Positions 21,347-32,019 of a stretch of DNA of 64,000 bases are shown here, one piece after another (within the stretch, counting starts at the first letter, position 1; every line of letters starts with the position of its first letter). This stretch comes from Corynespora cassiicola. Lineage: Eukaryota > Ascomycota > Dothideomycetes > Pleosporales > Corynesporascaceae. The notes under the pieces were generated by a model, which searched no databases, had not been told where the DNA came from, and worked only from the letters and a program-made list of their open reading frames with translations. Location: contig JAEUWY010000005.1 in assembly GCA_022059125.1 (NCBI GenBank), forward strand, positions 806,001-870,000, read 5' to 3'. The position numbers and the translations under genes were made by a program.

Positions 21347-22928
21347 TCACGCCACCGTCTGTGTCACGCCGATTTCTTTGACGCTTACAACGGGCTCCTT
21401 GATCCCGTTGGCCACTGCCTTGACGTCATTTGAAAGTACCAAGCCATTGGTAGTGGAGTTAGTCACAGCATTCGGAACGCTGATATGATTTGCTCCGGGA
21501 ACAGGTTCCTGTACTTGCTCGACGGTCTGCAGCAAGTTCTCCAACCACTCCAAGATCACACCTCTCGCATATGGTTCTCCCATATGCTTGCTGTCCTCGA
21601 AGAACCTGCATTCCTTCACACCGCCGTACCTTGTCAGAAGCAAGCAGTCTTCGATGGGGAACAGTTCATCTAGCATGCCATTGACCAGCAAGAGTCGGGT
21701 GTTGGGGGAGTCCAGAATACCATTTTCAAGAAGCGAGAAGCGCGATCGGGAATCCACCTTCATCTTTTCGACGTCATCGTATCCAAACTTGAGCGCGAGG
21801 ACCTGAGTTAAATCGAAGGGGTATTCCATATGCGAAGCAATCTCGAGCCATTCGGGATCGAACATGGAGTGGCACCCGCCGCCCTGGGCCACGACACCGA
21901 GAAGTCGGGTTCGGTGCGTGTGCGCGATGCGCATGGCGTAGTAGCCACCGCAGGACACACCCCAGGCCATTACTTTGCCCTGTTGCACCCATGGCTGCTT
22001 CTCGATCCAATCGAGGACCGAGGACCAGAGGCGGTCCGGTGATGTGGAATCATTGGGGTCGGCGGGACAATCGCCGGTGCCGGGAATCTCGACGGCGATG
22101 GATGCCCAGCCACGAGCTATGTGGTGGCTCGATGGCATAGTGTGTTCGGTCCGGTATCCATCGAGGCCATAGATTTGAAGAACAGTGGGGAACTTTTGGC
22201 CGGGCTTCGCACCAACGGGAAGTCGGACTGTGACAGGAATGGAGCGGTACTGTTCTGCGGTACCGGGTTTGGCATGGGTGTGTGGGATCAGATGTTCAGT
22301 CAATGGAGCTTCAAGTAGGGCTGCACCCTTGTAGTATGCTGTTTTCTGGAGATTGAAGGCGACTTTTTGGTTCGATGAAATAGGGCATGGTTGGCGGGCG
22401 GTGCGGTATACGCATGCTGCTCGGAGGTACAGTTCCGAAGCAAGGGTTTTGTTTCCTGCTCAAATGCGTCAACGATGCTCTGTTTTTTCTCTTGTCATCG
22501 AGGTATACCAAAGACTTACCGGAAGCTTCAGCTTCTTCAGCTCGCGCCACCAGTTTTTCAGCTACTGGAAAGAATGGCTTGCTGTATACGTCAAAGTCGT
22601 AGGGAGGGTATATGTTGTTCTATCATATCTCGTTAGCTTCTATTGGATTCAATCAGATGAGAATAAAACCGGACCTCAGCAAAATGCGCAAAGACCTCCT
22701 CGAAATCTTCGAGCTTGCCTTCCATGAAAGGGTAGATGCCGAGAGCTGCCTACCGGAGAGAAGAAATGGGTTAGCTGCTGTGGTTGTTGGATGTAAAAAG
22801 GCGCCTTTGATGGACGACTTAGTGCTCTTTACCCTCTTCTTCCATTTCAAGTTCCAAAGCGCAGAGATGGATTCGTGATGAGCACCTTTCTTGCCCTCAC
22901 CGGAGCCTACGAAATACGGAGGAGGCAT
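21347..22928 (-). CDS. AYG1-like alpha/beta hydrolase
   Basis: A serine hydrolase of the Ayg1/WdYg1 family. In DHN-melanin synthesis the characterised members shorten a heptaketide naphthopyrone by C-C bond hydrolysis. Four exons fit (22928-22833, 22749-22675, 22619-22520, 22455-21347; phases consistent), 459 aa. Exon 1 starts MPPPYFVGSG and reaches ALWNLKWKKR. The middle holds ELYLRAACVYRTAR. The catalytic half has VTVRLPVGAKPG, the nucleophile elbow GVSCGGYYAMRIAH (Ser in G-x-S-x-G), an acid candidate in LLVNGMLDELFP, and a His in EDSKHMGEPYA. A Ser/Thr/Asn-rich tail of about 50 residues follows the last catalytic residue. An ATG inside exon 4 gives a shorter, domain-breaking frame and is rejected as the start. 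No polyketide synthase or melanin gene is nearby, so the substrate here may differ. Confidence 0.85.
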
Positions 22929-23992
22929 TCTGGAGGTTTAAAAGAAGAAGTTCGATGAAAATGTCTGTTTTTATGAACGCGAGTGCTATGATACCACTAG
23001 CTTGTGGGGTTGTTATATCTGTTTGGAGGGTACGGTTCTCTACAAATGTAAAAGTGCAGGGCGATACTTATAGGCTTCTGCGGAAACTCTACATGGATAT
23101 ATAGAAAAAGCGATCTAAGCCATCGGTACTCGAAGGGGTTACATTAATAGCTGCAACTTTTCGATTAGCGAGGTGTTGTACTGAGGGAGTTCGTTTATAG
23201 CAGGTTCGGTCACCGAATAGGGTCGTCGATGACAGCACTAGCGGATGGTGCCGAAACTAGTACAGAATGGGTTACGACCACAGGAAACACTGGTACTTTT
23301 AGAGGAATATGGGAGCCATATGAATGAACACAAAGGTATACAAAGAAACAAGATATGGCCCAAATCGGGCCCCTTAATCCTAGAGCACAAAAAAAAACAT
23401 ACGACAGCGGGGATTCGCCAGTGGTCACCCACCTGACTACTAGTCCACCGGTACACAATTTGAGTACAGCTGAGCGGACGGGAAGCTCTATTTTTTGTGT
23501 CCTATGGTCGTATGTAAAAGAAACACTGGTACAAGCCAATATATTGAAAACATCATAATGTTGACCTAGTTGCTGCGATAAATACAGGACACCGAATTGT
23601 GGTCGGTCGTTAAGATAAGACTGGTCATTGAATATTGCCATGCCCCGCCTTCCCGGATGACTTGTAGGGACGCCCATATGCCCTAGTACGGAATAAAAAC
23701 TCGTGATGTACTTACTGTTTAGTCCTGGCCCAGAAAAGCCGAGAAAAAGGGGCTCCCGCAGCTCTTTCCAAGACTTGCATATTATAAAACGACCCCAAGC
23801 TAATTATGTATAATATACAAGCAAGTATCTTGCTGATCTAGTATACTTTGGAAACAATACAGCCACCTTGGCTGAGAATTCGGATGAGTTCAAACATGGA
23901 ACTGAGGCTTCCCAGGTACAATTCAAGTGATAAGTCTTGTGGTACTATAATACAAAACAAAACGTCAACAAATCAACGTCAGTCTCAAATCA
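22929..23992. other. Intergenic region without a gene
   Basis: About 1.1 kb between the start of the AYG1-like gene and the stop of the acyl-CoA lyase, both on the minus strand. A minus-strand open frame of about 150 codons (23210-23677) has no family features and poor composition, so I do not call it. The part near 22930-23110 should hold the AYG1-like promoter. Confidence 0.45.
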
Positions 23993-25744
23993 CTATTTTC
24001 TTGCCCCACTCTTCTGCCACGCAAACTCCAACTTCTTTCCACTGCCTGACTCAATGACCACGTTCACAACCGTGACTGTTCTACTCTTGAACCCCTCTTC
24101 TGTAGCTTTTTCCAACTCTTCTGGTGTCCTAACAAAATATCCATTTCCGCCGCACATTTCTGCCATCTTCTCATACCTCACCTCCCACCCAAGGCTCGTG
24201 CTCCTCAAACCACCAGCCTCTCCCTTGCAAGATTTCTTTTGCAGCTTAAGCCATTGCTCCTCTTCCTCACTATCTCCATGATATATGCCGCTATTGTTCA
24301 TCACGAAAATGAGTATCGGCATGTTGTATCTCGCCATCGTCTCCACCTCGGGCATCGAAAACCCAAACGCAGAGTCGCCCTCCAGGCATACAATTTTCTT
24401 CTCCGATGACGCATCTGGAGAATTGTTGTACGCGCAGTGGGCTGCAATAGCATATCCAAGCCCGACACCCATAGTAGCATGGGTTCCAGCATCCAACCTT
24501 CGCCGAGGCGCTTCGATGGGAAAGGCGCTACGAGAGATGTCCATCGTGTTTGCGCCTTCGGAGACGTAGACAATGTCACCGTTCTCTGGAGGCGAGAGCT
24601 TGTTGAGTGTTCTCTTGATAATGTCGAAGACTTGGTGGTAGCCCATCGGAGACTTGACGACAGCTGCAGTCCGTGCAGCGTTCGCCTCGTTCTTCACCTT
24701 ACTGGCCTCGAGTGTCTTCAGATACTCTGAGCCTGGATCGTACCGGAACCCAGTCAAAGCGATGCTTAATTGGGGCACTACGACGTTGATATCGCCTACG
24801 ACACCGAGTTCTGCGTCGCCGTTGTTCTTCCCAATCTCTTCGGCATTGATATCGACTTGGATAAGTTTGACCTTCGTGTTCCATTTGGGGTCTTCGCCAA
24901 AGTGGAGGATCCAGTTTAGACGAGCTCCGAGAACCAGAACGACTTCTGCACCTTTGAGGGCTGCAGAGCGCGCGGAGGCCGTGTTTAGGGGATGTGAGTC
25001 TGGTAGGATGCCTTTACCCATGGGGGTTGGGAGGAATGGAATTCCACTCTGCTCGATGAATGTGCGGATTGACTCCTCAGCACGCGAATATGCTGCACCC
25101 TTTCCGAGTATAATGAGGGGCGACGTTGATGTGCGAAGAAGCGCGGCGATCTGGGCTAGTTTTTCGGGGTCGGTGCCCGCGCGAGGAGGTGGAGAAACAA
25201 GTCTGACTTCTGGTATCTCTTCGTCCATTTTTCCTTGGATGACATCTGCAGGAAGATCTACGAATCCGGTTCCTGGACGTCCATACCACGCACTTCTATA
25301 TGCTTGTCTGATTGTTTCCGGGATGGTGTCCAGGGTCGGCCTGACTGCAGTCTTTACGTGGGGACGCAAGAGGCTTACAGCGTCCAGCTCTTGGAACGCA
25401 CCCTTCCCTACGAGATGGGTTTCACATGACCCTGCGAGGAGCAGCATAGGCCATGCATTCGTATCTGCATTTCCGATTCCAGCCATAGCGTGGAGAACTC
25501 CAGGACCCCCGACGACCAAGCATACGCCAGGTGTTGATGTGAGGTAGCCATATGCTGTAGCCGCATAGCTGCATGCTTGTTCGTTCCTGAACGCGATGAA
25601 GCGAATTCCCAAAGCGATTGCTTCTTCAGCGATTTGAACCACGGGGATACCGACAAGACCAAAAATGACGCGGACCCCAAGTTGATGGAGTGTTTGCGCG
25701 ATAACCTTTGCGCCGGTCGGGCGTGGAATTGGTTCTGCTATCAT
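23993..25744 (-). CDS. ThDP-dependent 2-hydroxyacyl-CoA / oxalyl-CoA lyase
   Basis: A thiamine-diphosphate enzyme of the HACL1 / oxalyl-CoA decarboxylase / yeast YEL020C (Pxp1) family. It cleaves 2-hydroxyacyl-CoA to formyl-CoA plus aldehyde, or decarboxylates oxalyl-CoA to formyl-CoA. Single exon, 583 aa, the usual family length. Domain order is standard: N-terminal pyrimidine-binding domain with GIRFIAFRNEQACSYAA (catalytic Glu at about residue 55), GVCLVVGGPGVLHAMAGI, a central nucleotide-fold domain (PLIILGKGAAYSRA), and a C-terminal ThDP domain with GDSAFGFSMPEVET, where GDS-A begins the Mg-ThDP motif that normally reads GDG/GDS-x(25)-N, and MNNSGIY supplies the Asn pair. The C-terminus is ARK, not a clear peroxisomal PTS1. 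The divergent neighbour is a Pcs60/AAE3-type synthetase, which points to oxalate as substrate. Confidence 0.88.
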   Translation of the reverse strand: MIAEPIPRPTGAKVIAQTLHQLGVRVIFGLVGIPVVQIAEEAIALGIRFIAFRNEQACSYAATAYGYLTSTPGVCLVVGGPGVLHAMAGIGNADTNAWPMLLLAGSCETHLVGKGAFQELDAVSLLRPHVKTAVRPTLDTIPETIRQAYRSAWYGRPGTGFVDLPADVIQGKMDEEIPEVRLVSPPPRAGTDPEKLAQIAALLRTSTSPLIILGKGAAYSRAEESIRTFIEQSGIPFLPTPMGKGILPDSHPLNTASARSAALKGAEVVLVLGARLNWILHFGEDPKWNTKVKLIQVDINAEEIGKNNGDAELGVVGDINVVVPQLSIALTGFRYDPGSEYLKTLEASKVKNEANAARTAAVVKSPMGYHQVFDIIKRTLNKLSPPENGDIVYVSEGANTMDISRSAFPIEAPRRRLDAGTHATMGVGLGYAIAAHCAYNNSPDASSEKKIVCLEGDSAFGFSMPEVETMARYNMPILIFVMNNSGIYHGDSEEEEQWLKLQKKSCKGEAGGLRSTSLGWEVRYEKMAEMCGGNGYFVRTPEELEKATEEGFKSRTVTVVNVVIESGSGKKLEFAWQKSGARK

Positions 25745-26236
25745 TTTTCAGGATGTAGCGAATGAATACTGTTGAAGATGTTTCTTGTATCGTCTTTATA
25801 GGCGGTTGCAGAAGGTAGGAAATCTGCTGTTGGGATGTTGGGTAACTGGACAACGGCGGCGAAGTGTGACTTTGCTGGTGACGGCACGAGTTCGTCGTAC
25901 AAAGAGCATCAACAACAAGACGAAAAATACCGAAAAATCGATGCATTGACGGATCACATATATCAACGGTTTGGTTTTGAAATTTTGGGAACCGAACTTG
26001 TCGTCGGAATCCGACTTGGCAACGAACGTGTGGCGGCGCGTAAGCGTATGTTACGCTCCCCGAAGGCTCTACCAAACGCGGGTTGTTGAGCCAAGTACCA
26101 AGTAAAATTGTTTGACTGAGCCAAGGGATGATAAAAGAAAAGATTAAAAGCTGTATTGAGACTGAAAGCACTCTTCCTCAAGTTTACTTCTCTCACCCTC
26201 TCATAACTTATTTTTTTTCTGCCCAAATCCAGTGTC
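25745..26236. promoter_or_regulatory. Bidirectional promoter of the oxalyl-CoA pair
   Basis: A 492-bp head-to-head interval between the lyase and the synthetase. One shared region could co-express both enzymes. I saw no strong named site; a CAAT-like stretch and TC-rich runs lie just before the synthetase start. Confidence 0.5.
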
Positions 26237-28063
26237 ATGGATACTCTAAACGTTTGTCTGTCACATCCTTCAGATGAGCCTGCAATCATAATTCCCAGAG
26301 AAAATGATCCGATAATTCTCTCCCATATTCAACTCCGCACACAGACCCTCTCGTTTCAGAGAAAACTGGCAGATATCGGCATATCTCCCAAGGAAGCTGT
26401 TGCTATTGCTCTTCCCAACAGCCTCGAATTGGTCGTCTCTTTTCTCGCAACATCGCTCCAGCGTGCCATATGCGCTCCCTTAAACCCAGCATATAAGCAG
26501 GACGAGTTCGAATTCTACTTTGAGGATTTGAAGGCTCCGCTTGTATTGGTGCCAAGTGGTGCTACCAGGGACAATGGAGAAGTGATCAAGGCAGCGCGGA
26601 AGTGCAACGTCGCAATCGCAGAGGTGTACTGGAATGGAGAGGAAGTCGCCTTGAAAATTGGAAAAGAGGACGGACTGAGGGTCCAGAAGCGCGCCGGCAT
26701 CCACGAGCCCTCTGGACAGGATGTCGCTCTCATTCTACACACCTCTGGCACCACGGGAAGGCCCAAAGCTGTAAGACGAAAATCCCTCTCGAACATCTCG
26801 ACGAAAGAAATGATATCTAACATGCTCTAGGTGCCTCTCACCCACGCCAACCTCACCACCACAATGAACAACATAACCACCACCTACGCCCTCACCCCTC
26901 GTGACCGCACCCTCCTCGTAATGCCCCTATTCCACGTCCACGGCCTCCTCGCCGCCTTCCTCTCCCCCCTCCAAAGCGGCGGCTCCGCCATCATCCCCCC
27001 GCGCTTCTCCGCCTCCGACTTTTGGCACGACTTCACCGCCCACGGCGCAAACTGGTACACGGCCGTCCCCACCATGCACCAGATCCTGCTCAAGAACGCC
27101 ATGCCGGAACCCATGCCTGCGATCCGGTTCGTGCGCTCCTGCTCCAGCCCCCTGGCCCCCGCCGTGCACGCCCAGCTCGAGGCCCGCCTGCGCGCCCCCG
27201 TGCTCGAAGCCTACGCCATGACCGAGGCCGCGCATCAGATGACGTCAAATCCGCTGCCGCCGCTGAGCCGCAAGGCTGGGTCTGTGGGTAGGCCGCAGGG
27301 CGTGGAGGTGGCCATCATGTCCGACGAGGGGGCTGCGCTGCCGCGAGGCCAGATTGGCGAGGTGTGCATCCGCGGTGCGAATGTGACGGCCGGGTATATT
27401 GGGGTTGGAATTGCGTCGCCGTTTTTTGGGTCCGGGCATTTTAGGACGGGGGATCAAGGGTATTTAGATGGGGAGGGGTATTTGTTCCTTACGGGGAGGA
27501 TTAAGGAGCTTATCAATAAAGGTGGAGAGAAGATTAGCCCGATTGAGATTGACAACGTGCTCGCGCAGCATCCGTTGGTTGCGGAGGCGGTTAGCTTTGC
27601 CATCGAGGATGAGTTGTATGGGCAGGATGTTGCGGTGGCCGTGTGCTTGAAGGAAGGCGCGGAGTTGAGCAAGGAGGAGTTGGTCGGATGGTTTGCGGAG
27701 CGCGCGGCAAAGTTCAAGGTGCCGAAGAAGGTATGTTGGGATTTTCTTATGGTCACCTATCTCCTTGATCGATTCGTTGGCTGACTGTGGAAAAAGGTCT
27801 TCTTCACAAAGGTGATGCCCAAGACGGCGACTGGCAAGGTCCAGCGAAGACATGTAGCAACGGCCATGTTGGCGACAGAAAAAGAGGTGGTTGCACAGTC
27901 AACAGCACCGCCTGCGCCACCTGTAAAAACCTTGGAACAAGTTCCTCGTGCCGCTCAATCATCGAGCCAGGTGTTGGGCGTCGGACGCTCACTTTTGTCG
28001 CGCATCAGTTCGCTATACCATGGCGGCCTGTCGCTCGTACGCGGAACGAAGGAGATGAAGTAG
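26237..28063 (+). CDS. Acyl-CoA synthetase of the Pcs60/AAE3 type (probable oxalyl-CoA synthetase)
   Basis: An ATP-dependent ligase of the ANL superfamily, closest in style to yeast Pcs60/Fat2 and plant AAE3, which activate oxalate to oxalyl-CoA. Three exons (26237-26770, 26831-27730, 27797-28063), 566 aa. Signatures: the P-loop LHTSGTTGRPKA at about residues 167-178, split from VPLTHANL by intron 1; VMPLFHVHGLLA; AYAMTEAAHQMTSNPL (A5 motif); FRTGDQGYLDGEGYLFLTGRIKELINKGGEKISP (hinge motifs A7-A8); and MPKTATGKVQRRH with the A10 Lys. The tail extends about 60 residues past A10 and ends KEMK, with no PTS1, so it may be cytosolic as in plants. It pairs with the divergent HACL-type lyase: oxalate to oxalyl-CoA to formyl-CoA plus CO2. 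Codon use is strongly C-ending from 26830 to about 27200 and then shifts to G/T-ending. Confidence 0.88.
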
Positions 28064-28300
28064 GAGAAAATGCTGCACATTGTCTTGATTGGTGTTGCGT
28101 TGAGTTCCGCATCTAGGGTCTTGTTTACTGTTGTAGTAGTATAGATGGTTATGATGGTAGAATGGAATATGACTGAGACACTTCCCTGGCACGAGTTCTG
28201 CAGTCTCTTTTGAAATTTCTCTATTAGTTCGCCAAAACATCTTGAAATACTAGTATCCCTGTCCCTACAATACAATACTATCATACAAGCTTGTCATCGT

Positions 28301-30192
28301 TTATTTCACAGCCTTGCTGATGCTCTCTTTGACCTCCTTCGCTTCCTCTTTAACGAGAGCTCCAACATCCACAGTCTTATCCTGAACACCAGCCTTCTGC
28401 TGTACACCTTCCTTCTTTTGCGTCTTTTGGTTGAAGCCTGTAGCCCTCAAATACCCACCGACAGTCATTCCCACGGCCAAGCCGCCAAAATGACTGGCAT
28501 GGTCCATGGGTGTGGCCTTGATACTCCTCAGACTCCTGAAAGCGGTCCAAACCTCAACTGCCACGATGAGAGCGAGCAGAGAAAGAGGGTAGAACCCAGT
28601 CTCTTGGCCAGTTATGGGAATCTTGACTTTTTCTTGGTCGGTGACAAGCAAGTAGAGTGCAGAGATGGCCCAGATGCAGGCCGATGCTCCGACGGAATGA
28701 GCCGAAGGTACACCTTTTCCGAGATTGGCCCAATAGAGGGTGAACAAGCTACCCACAGCACCACCAGCGACATAGGTCCCGAGGAAGATGCCGCGGTCGA
28801 CGAGATCGTGGCACACGGTACCTGCAAGTCCGAGGAACATCATGTTGGAAAAGAGGTGCTCATATTGCACGTGGGAGATTGTGTTTCCGACGGCCTGGAA
28901 AGCGCGGGGGTAGCCAGGAGTGTGCATGAACCAGCGGGACATGAAGGGCCAGAGAGGACCAACACGCCAGAGAGCGCAAACCAGAAAATTCAACCCAATC
29001 AGTGCGCCCATTGTCGCAGTTGTGGGCGACCAATCGGGGAATAGGCGATAATTGGGCGAAGGCGGAATGTAGTAGTGAGCAAAGCCCCAGGCGCATACAC
29101 AGACGAAAAAGACAAAGGCTGTCATAGGGTAGAGGCGTTGGGCCTAGCCATGTTAGCAGGGTTTACATACAACATTCGTACGGAGAAGCTCACCGTGGTG
29201 CTGCTTTTCAGCATCTCTTCCTCGGACTTGAAAGGTGTTTGTGCCATTTTCCGGTATTTCTCCAGCATCTCGGCTCGCCGACTGACTTGTTCGCGTCCAA
29301 AAATGTCCACATAGGCGGTCTGACCAGGCTTCATGAGTTGAGTGCCACCCGGAGTGCGCACCCACTCTCCACTAGCAAGCTTTTCTTCCATTTCACGCTC
29401 TTTGGACTCCTTTTCCTCGGCTTTTTTGGTCACAGCCTCCAATCTCTGCCTTCGCTTTTCCTCGATGTTGCGGTCAAACTGCGACTTTCCGACGCGGAGC
29501 ATACCAATTCGCTGCCCCTCTTCGTACTCCTCCTGTTGCTTCTTGAGTTCTTCTTGGTGTTTCTTGAAAGCACGAGCGGGGTCCTTGTATTTGGAGTCGT
29601 TCTCCGGGTCTGCGAGCCAAAGTTCATAGGCAATGCGGTTTGCCTCCCTTTCTGCCCACTCCTGCGCAGCCCGCGCCTCGTCTACAGGGAACATTTCTCT
29701 AAGCCATTCCAGCCCCTTGAGAGCCTGTTCACGAGTAACATGCACATAGTGTTTGCCCAGATTGTCGACACCGTAGTCGGCGAGGGAACCCGAGGTGCGC
29801 CTATGCTGTAGAATACGGAGAATGTGGTTTCCTTCGACGCCTGAAATATGACCACCAAAGATGCGCCTGATGGTAGCATCGTCTACATTTCCAGTCGGTA
29901 GCGGGCCTATTCGCACCGTGCGTCTACGCTGCGCAGAGAGCGGATCATCTACGCTGGCGCGGGATCGGAGGGTCGAGGAGAAGAGACGGCATTGCGAGTC
30001 TACCAGGGGCGAGGAGCGAAGAGTAGAGAGAACAGAGGGTCGGTCTTTGGGACTATAAAAGGGCGACTGTTGCGAGGAGCAGAAGCGACGCGCGAAGGCG
30101 AGCGTCAGGCTGTTCCAATGCTGGGTAACGGGGGGCGGGCGCAGAGCAGCGCACGAGGGTCGCAGCAGCGCCATTGGGAGAGCATTGCTCAT
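28301..30192 (-). CDS. Mitochondrial rhomboid protease (Pcp1/PARL type)
   Basis: An intramembrane serine protease of the mitochondrial inner membrane. Yeast Pcp1 processes Mgm1 and Ccp1. Two exons (30192-29194 and 29143-28301, intron 50 nt, phase 0), 613 aa, with Met MSNALPMALLRPSC chosen; an ATG seven codons upstream is possible. The N-terminus is Arg/Ser-rich, as expected for a matrix-targeting presequence. Residues about 200-320 form a long charged, coiled-coil-like region (KKHQEELKKQQEEYEEG), larger than in yeast. After the splice, ALPMTAFVFF-type TM segments lead to the rhomboid core: HVQYEHLFSNMMFLGLAG, the catalytic Ser in HSVGASACIWAISAL (G-x-S-x), and the catalytic His in PMDHASHFGGLAVG. 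The tail is Lys/Glu-rich. It is divergent from the small coiled-coil gene. Confidence 0.88.
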
Positions 30193-30701
30193 GGCGAAGA
30201 AGACGGCGAGCACGCCGGGAACAGGGGGAGGGAATCCAGGCCTGGGCTATGTCGACATGGAGCGCGGCGGTGATGCTCGCCGCGAAGTGCCATTCAAAAA
30301 GTTCGGCGTGTCGGCAGATGTCAATGGCACGGGCCAGGCCAGCCCTATGGAGCCGTCCCCTCGCCGAAAGCTTCCCCGCCGCTTATAATCGTCAAGCTCG
30401 ATTAAAGCTATATACTGCTCCCTTTACACGCCACTCGAAGAATCCATCCGAACACCGATACATTAAGATACTCGTCTTCGCAAGAACGGCCAACACTCGC
30501 GTAATCACCAGCCTCTACACAGCTCACTTCCCCCCGCCAAACCTCTCCGCAACCCTCCTCACCAAGCTCCCCACAACCCTCACCCCCCACGCACTCCCGC
30601 CAAATCCATACTCGGCCCCCGAATTATCCACCGCATAATCACCCGCCCAAATCTCCTCCTTGCCGCTGCAGCACTCGACAACCACAACACCAGTAACAAC
30701 A

Positions 30702-31184
30702 ATGTCCGCTGACGCGCTCCCCATCTCCGCCCCGCGCTTCGCCGCCGCCCTCAAAGACCTCTCCCTCCCCTCCCTACACGCCAAAGTTGCCGAGCTCCGC
30801 AACTCCATTGCTCACCTCCAAAAATCCAACCTAGAGCTCGAGGAATTCGTGCGCCAGGAGGATGACAGGGACTGCTACGAGGCGCTCCTAGAGAACAGGG
30901 AGGTTATCAAGAGGATGGAGGAGAGGATTGAGTTGGTGAGGGTCGAGGTTGTCGAAGTCAGGGCGATGCCGTGGGTTGAAGAAGAGAAGGAGAAGAAGGA
31001 GGCGGTGGGGGATACGGATGCGAGGACGAGTACGAGTGCGAGTGTGGGCGATGGTGCTGGGGTGAATGGGACGGCGCAGGGCCAGCCTCGGGAACAGCAG
31101 GGGCAGAATGGAAGTGGTACTGTTGCTGCTTCTACTGCTGAGAATGCAGATGCCACAGAAAGGGAAGAGGGTGTTTTTCTGTGA
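30702..31184 (+). CDS. Small coiled-coil protein, function unknown
   Basis: A single-exon 160-aa protein starting MSADALPISAPRF. Residues about 10-90 form a continuous predicted helix (LPSLHAKVAELRNSIAHLQK, then ELEEFVRQEDDRDCYEALLENREVI) rich in heptad Leu/Val/Glu. The remaining 70 residues are Gly/Thr/Glu-rich and probably disordered. The pattern looks like a conserved fungal hypothetical family, but I cannot name a characterised member. It is head-to-head with the rhomboid gene (509 bp apart). The open frame extends upstream, but the ATG at 30702 has the better context (AACAATGTC). Confidence 0.6.
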   Translation: MSADALPISAPRFAAALKDLSLPSLHAKVAELRNSIAHLQKSNLELEEFVRQEDDRDCYEALLENREVIKRMEERIELVRVEVVEVRAMPWVEEEKEKKEAVGDTDARTSTSASVGDGAGVNGTAQGQPREQQGQNGSGTVAASTAENADATEREEGVFL

Positions 31185-32019
31185 GCGCGCCGGCATACAA
31201 TACACGAGTTCAAACACTCCCATTCGGCTCGCCACGGCGACGGCCACCGTCGAGCCCCGCAGCCTCGATCTTCCGGAACTATGTTTCGAGACGCTGTGCG
31301 TGGTGTGAGTCTTCCCGACACTCATGTCCTTGTGCTGCTCGAATCGAATGGCTGATGGCACGCTCTAGTCACGACACCATACCCAGAGATCCGAGCCCAG
31401 TCAGCCAGCCAGCTTCGGACACCGATCCCACAGCACACCCTCCCGACCCACCCAACCAGACTGTAGGAATTATGGCCAGGCATCGATCCTCTCACGGAGC
31501 AGCAAAGCTGTATCCAAGCCATGTCCACACGCGAGTAGGTAGGATAAAGAATCACGAACAAGAGATGCCGTCATCATCACACATTCCACGCAATTCATCC
31601 ACCCCAGCGGTGTTCAACAAAGATGTACAATTTAGTGAAGAGTATCTCCAAAAGAAGCCAACCCTTCTTTTCCATTTTTCTTTTCATCCCAACCCCACCG
31701 ACCACTAAGAACGATCCCAAGGCAAAAGAGAGAGAGAAATAACTGAGGATAATATCTGCAAGGTAGCTTAAGAGGAAAAGAACCAAAACAAGAAGATGGT
31801 TTGCCTAACCCTTTCCAGTACGCAGCTCTTCCTATTGAGTGATAAAGTGACAAGACTCTTTGCGCCCAAAACGCCCTTTGCTTTGATTGACTGATTGATC
31901 GATTCGAAAAAAGGGGACCAGGTTCGGGAATCCTGTGTCCCGCCCACTCTCATCTACTTCTTCCTTCCTCCCTTCTCTCATCCGCCCCATCCAATTCGCA
32001 AAAAAACAAAAATGAATGC
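31185..32019. other. Convergent intergenic region
   Basis: About 830 bp between the tail of the coiled-coil gene and the tail of verprolin. Open frames here are short and lack features. It should contain both 3' UTRs. I see no RNA gene or repeat. Confidence 0.45.

Noticed and set aside
21347..22303. Start of the AYG1-like protein at the internal ATG (MTEHLIPH)
   Set aside because: It would drop the conserved N-terminal region, which splices cleanly from three upstream exons.
23210..23677. 155-codon minus-strand frame between the AYG1-like gene and the lyase
   Set aside because: No family features and poor composition.
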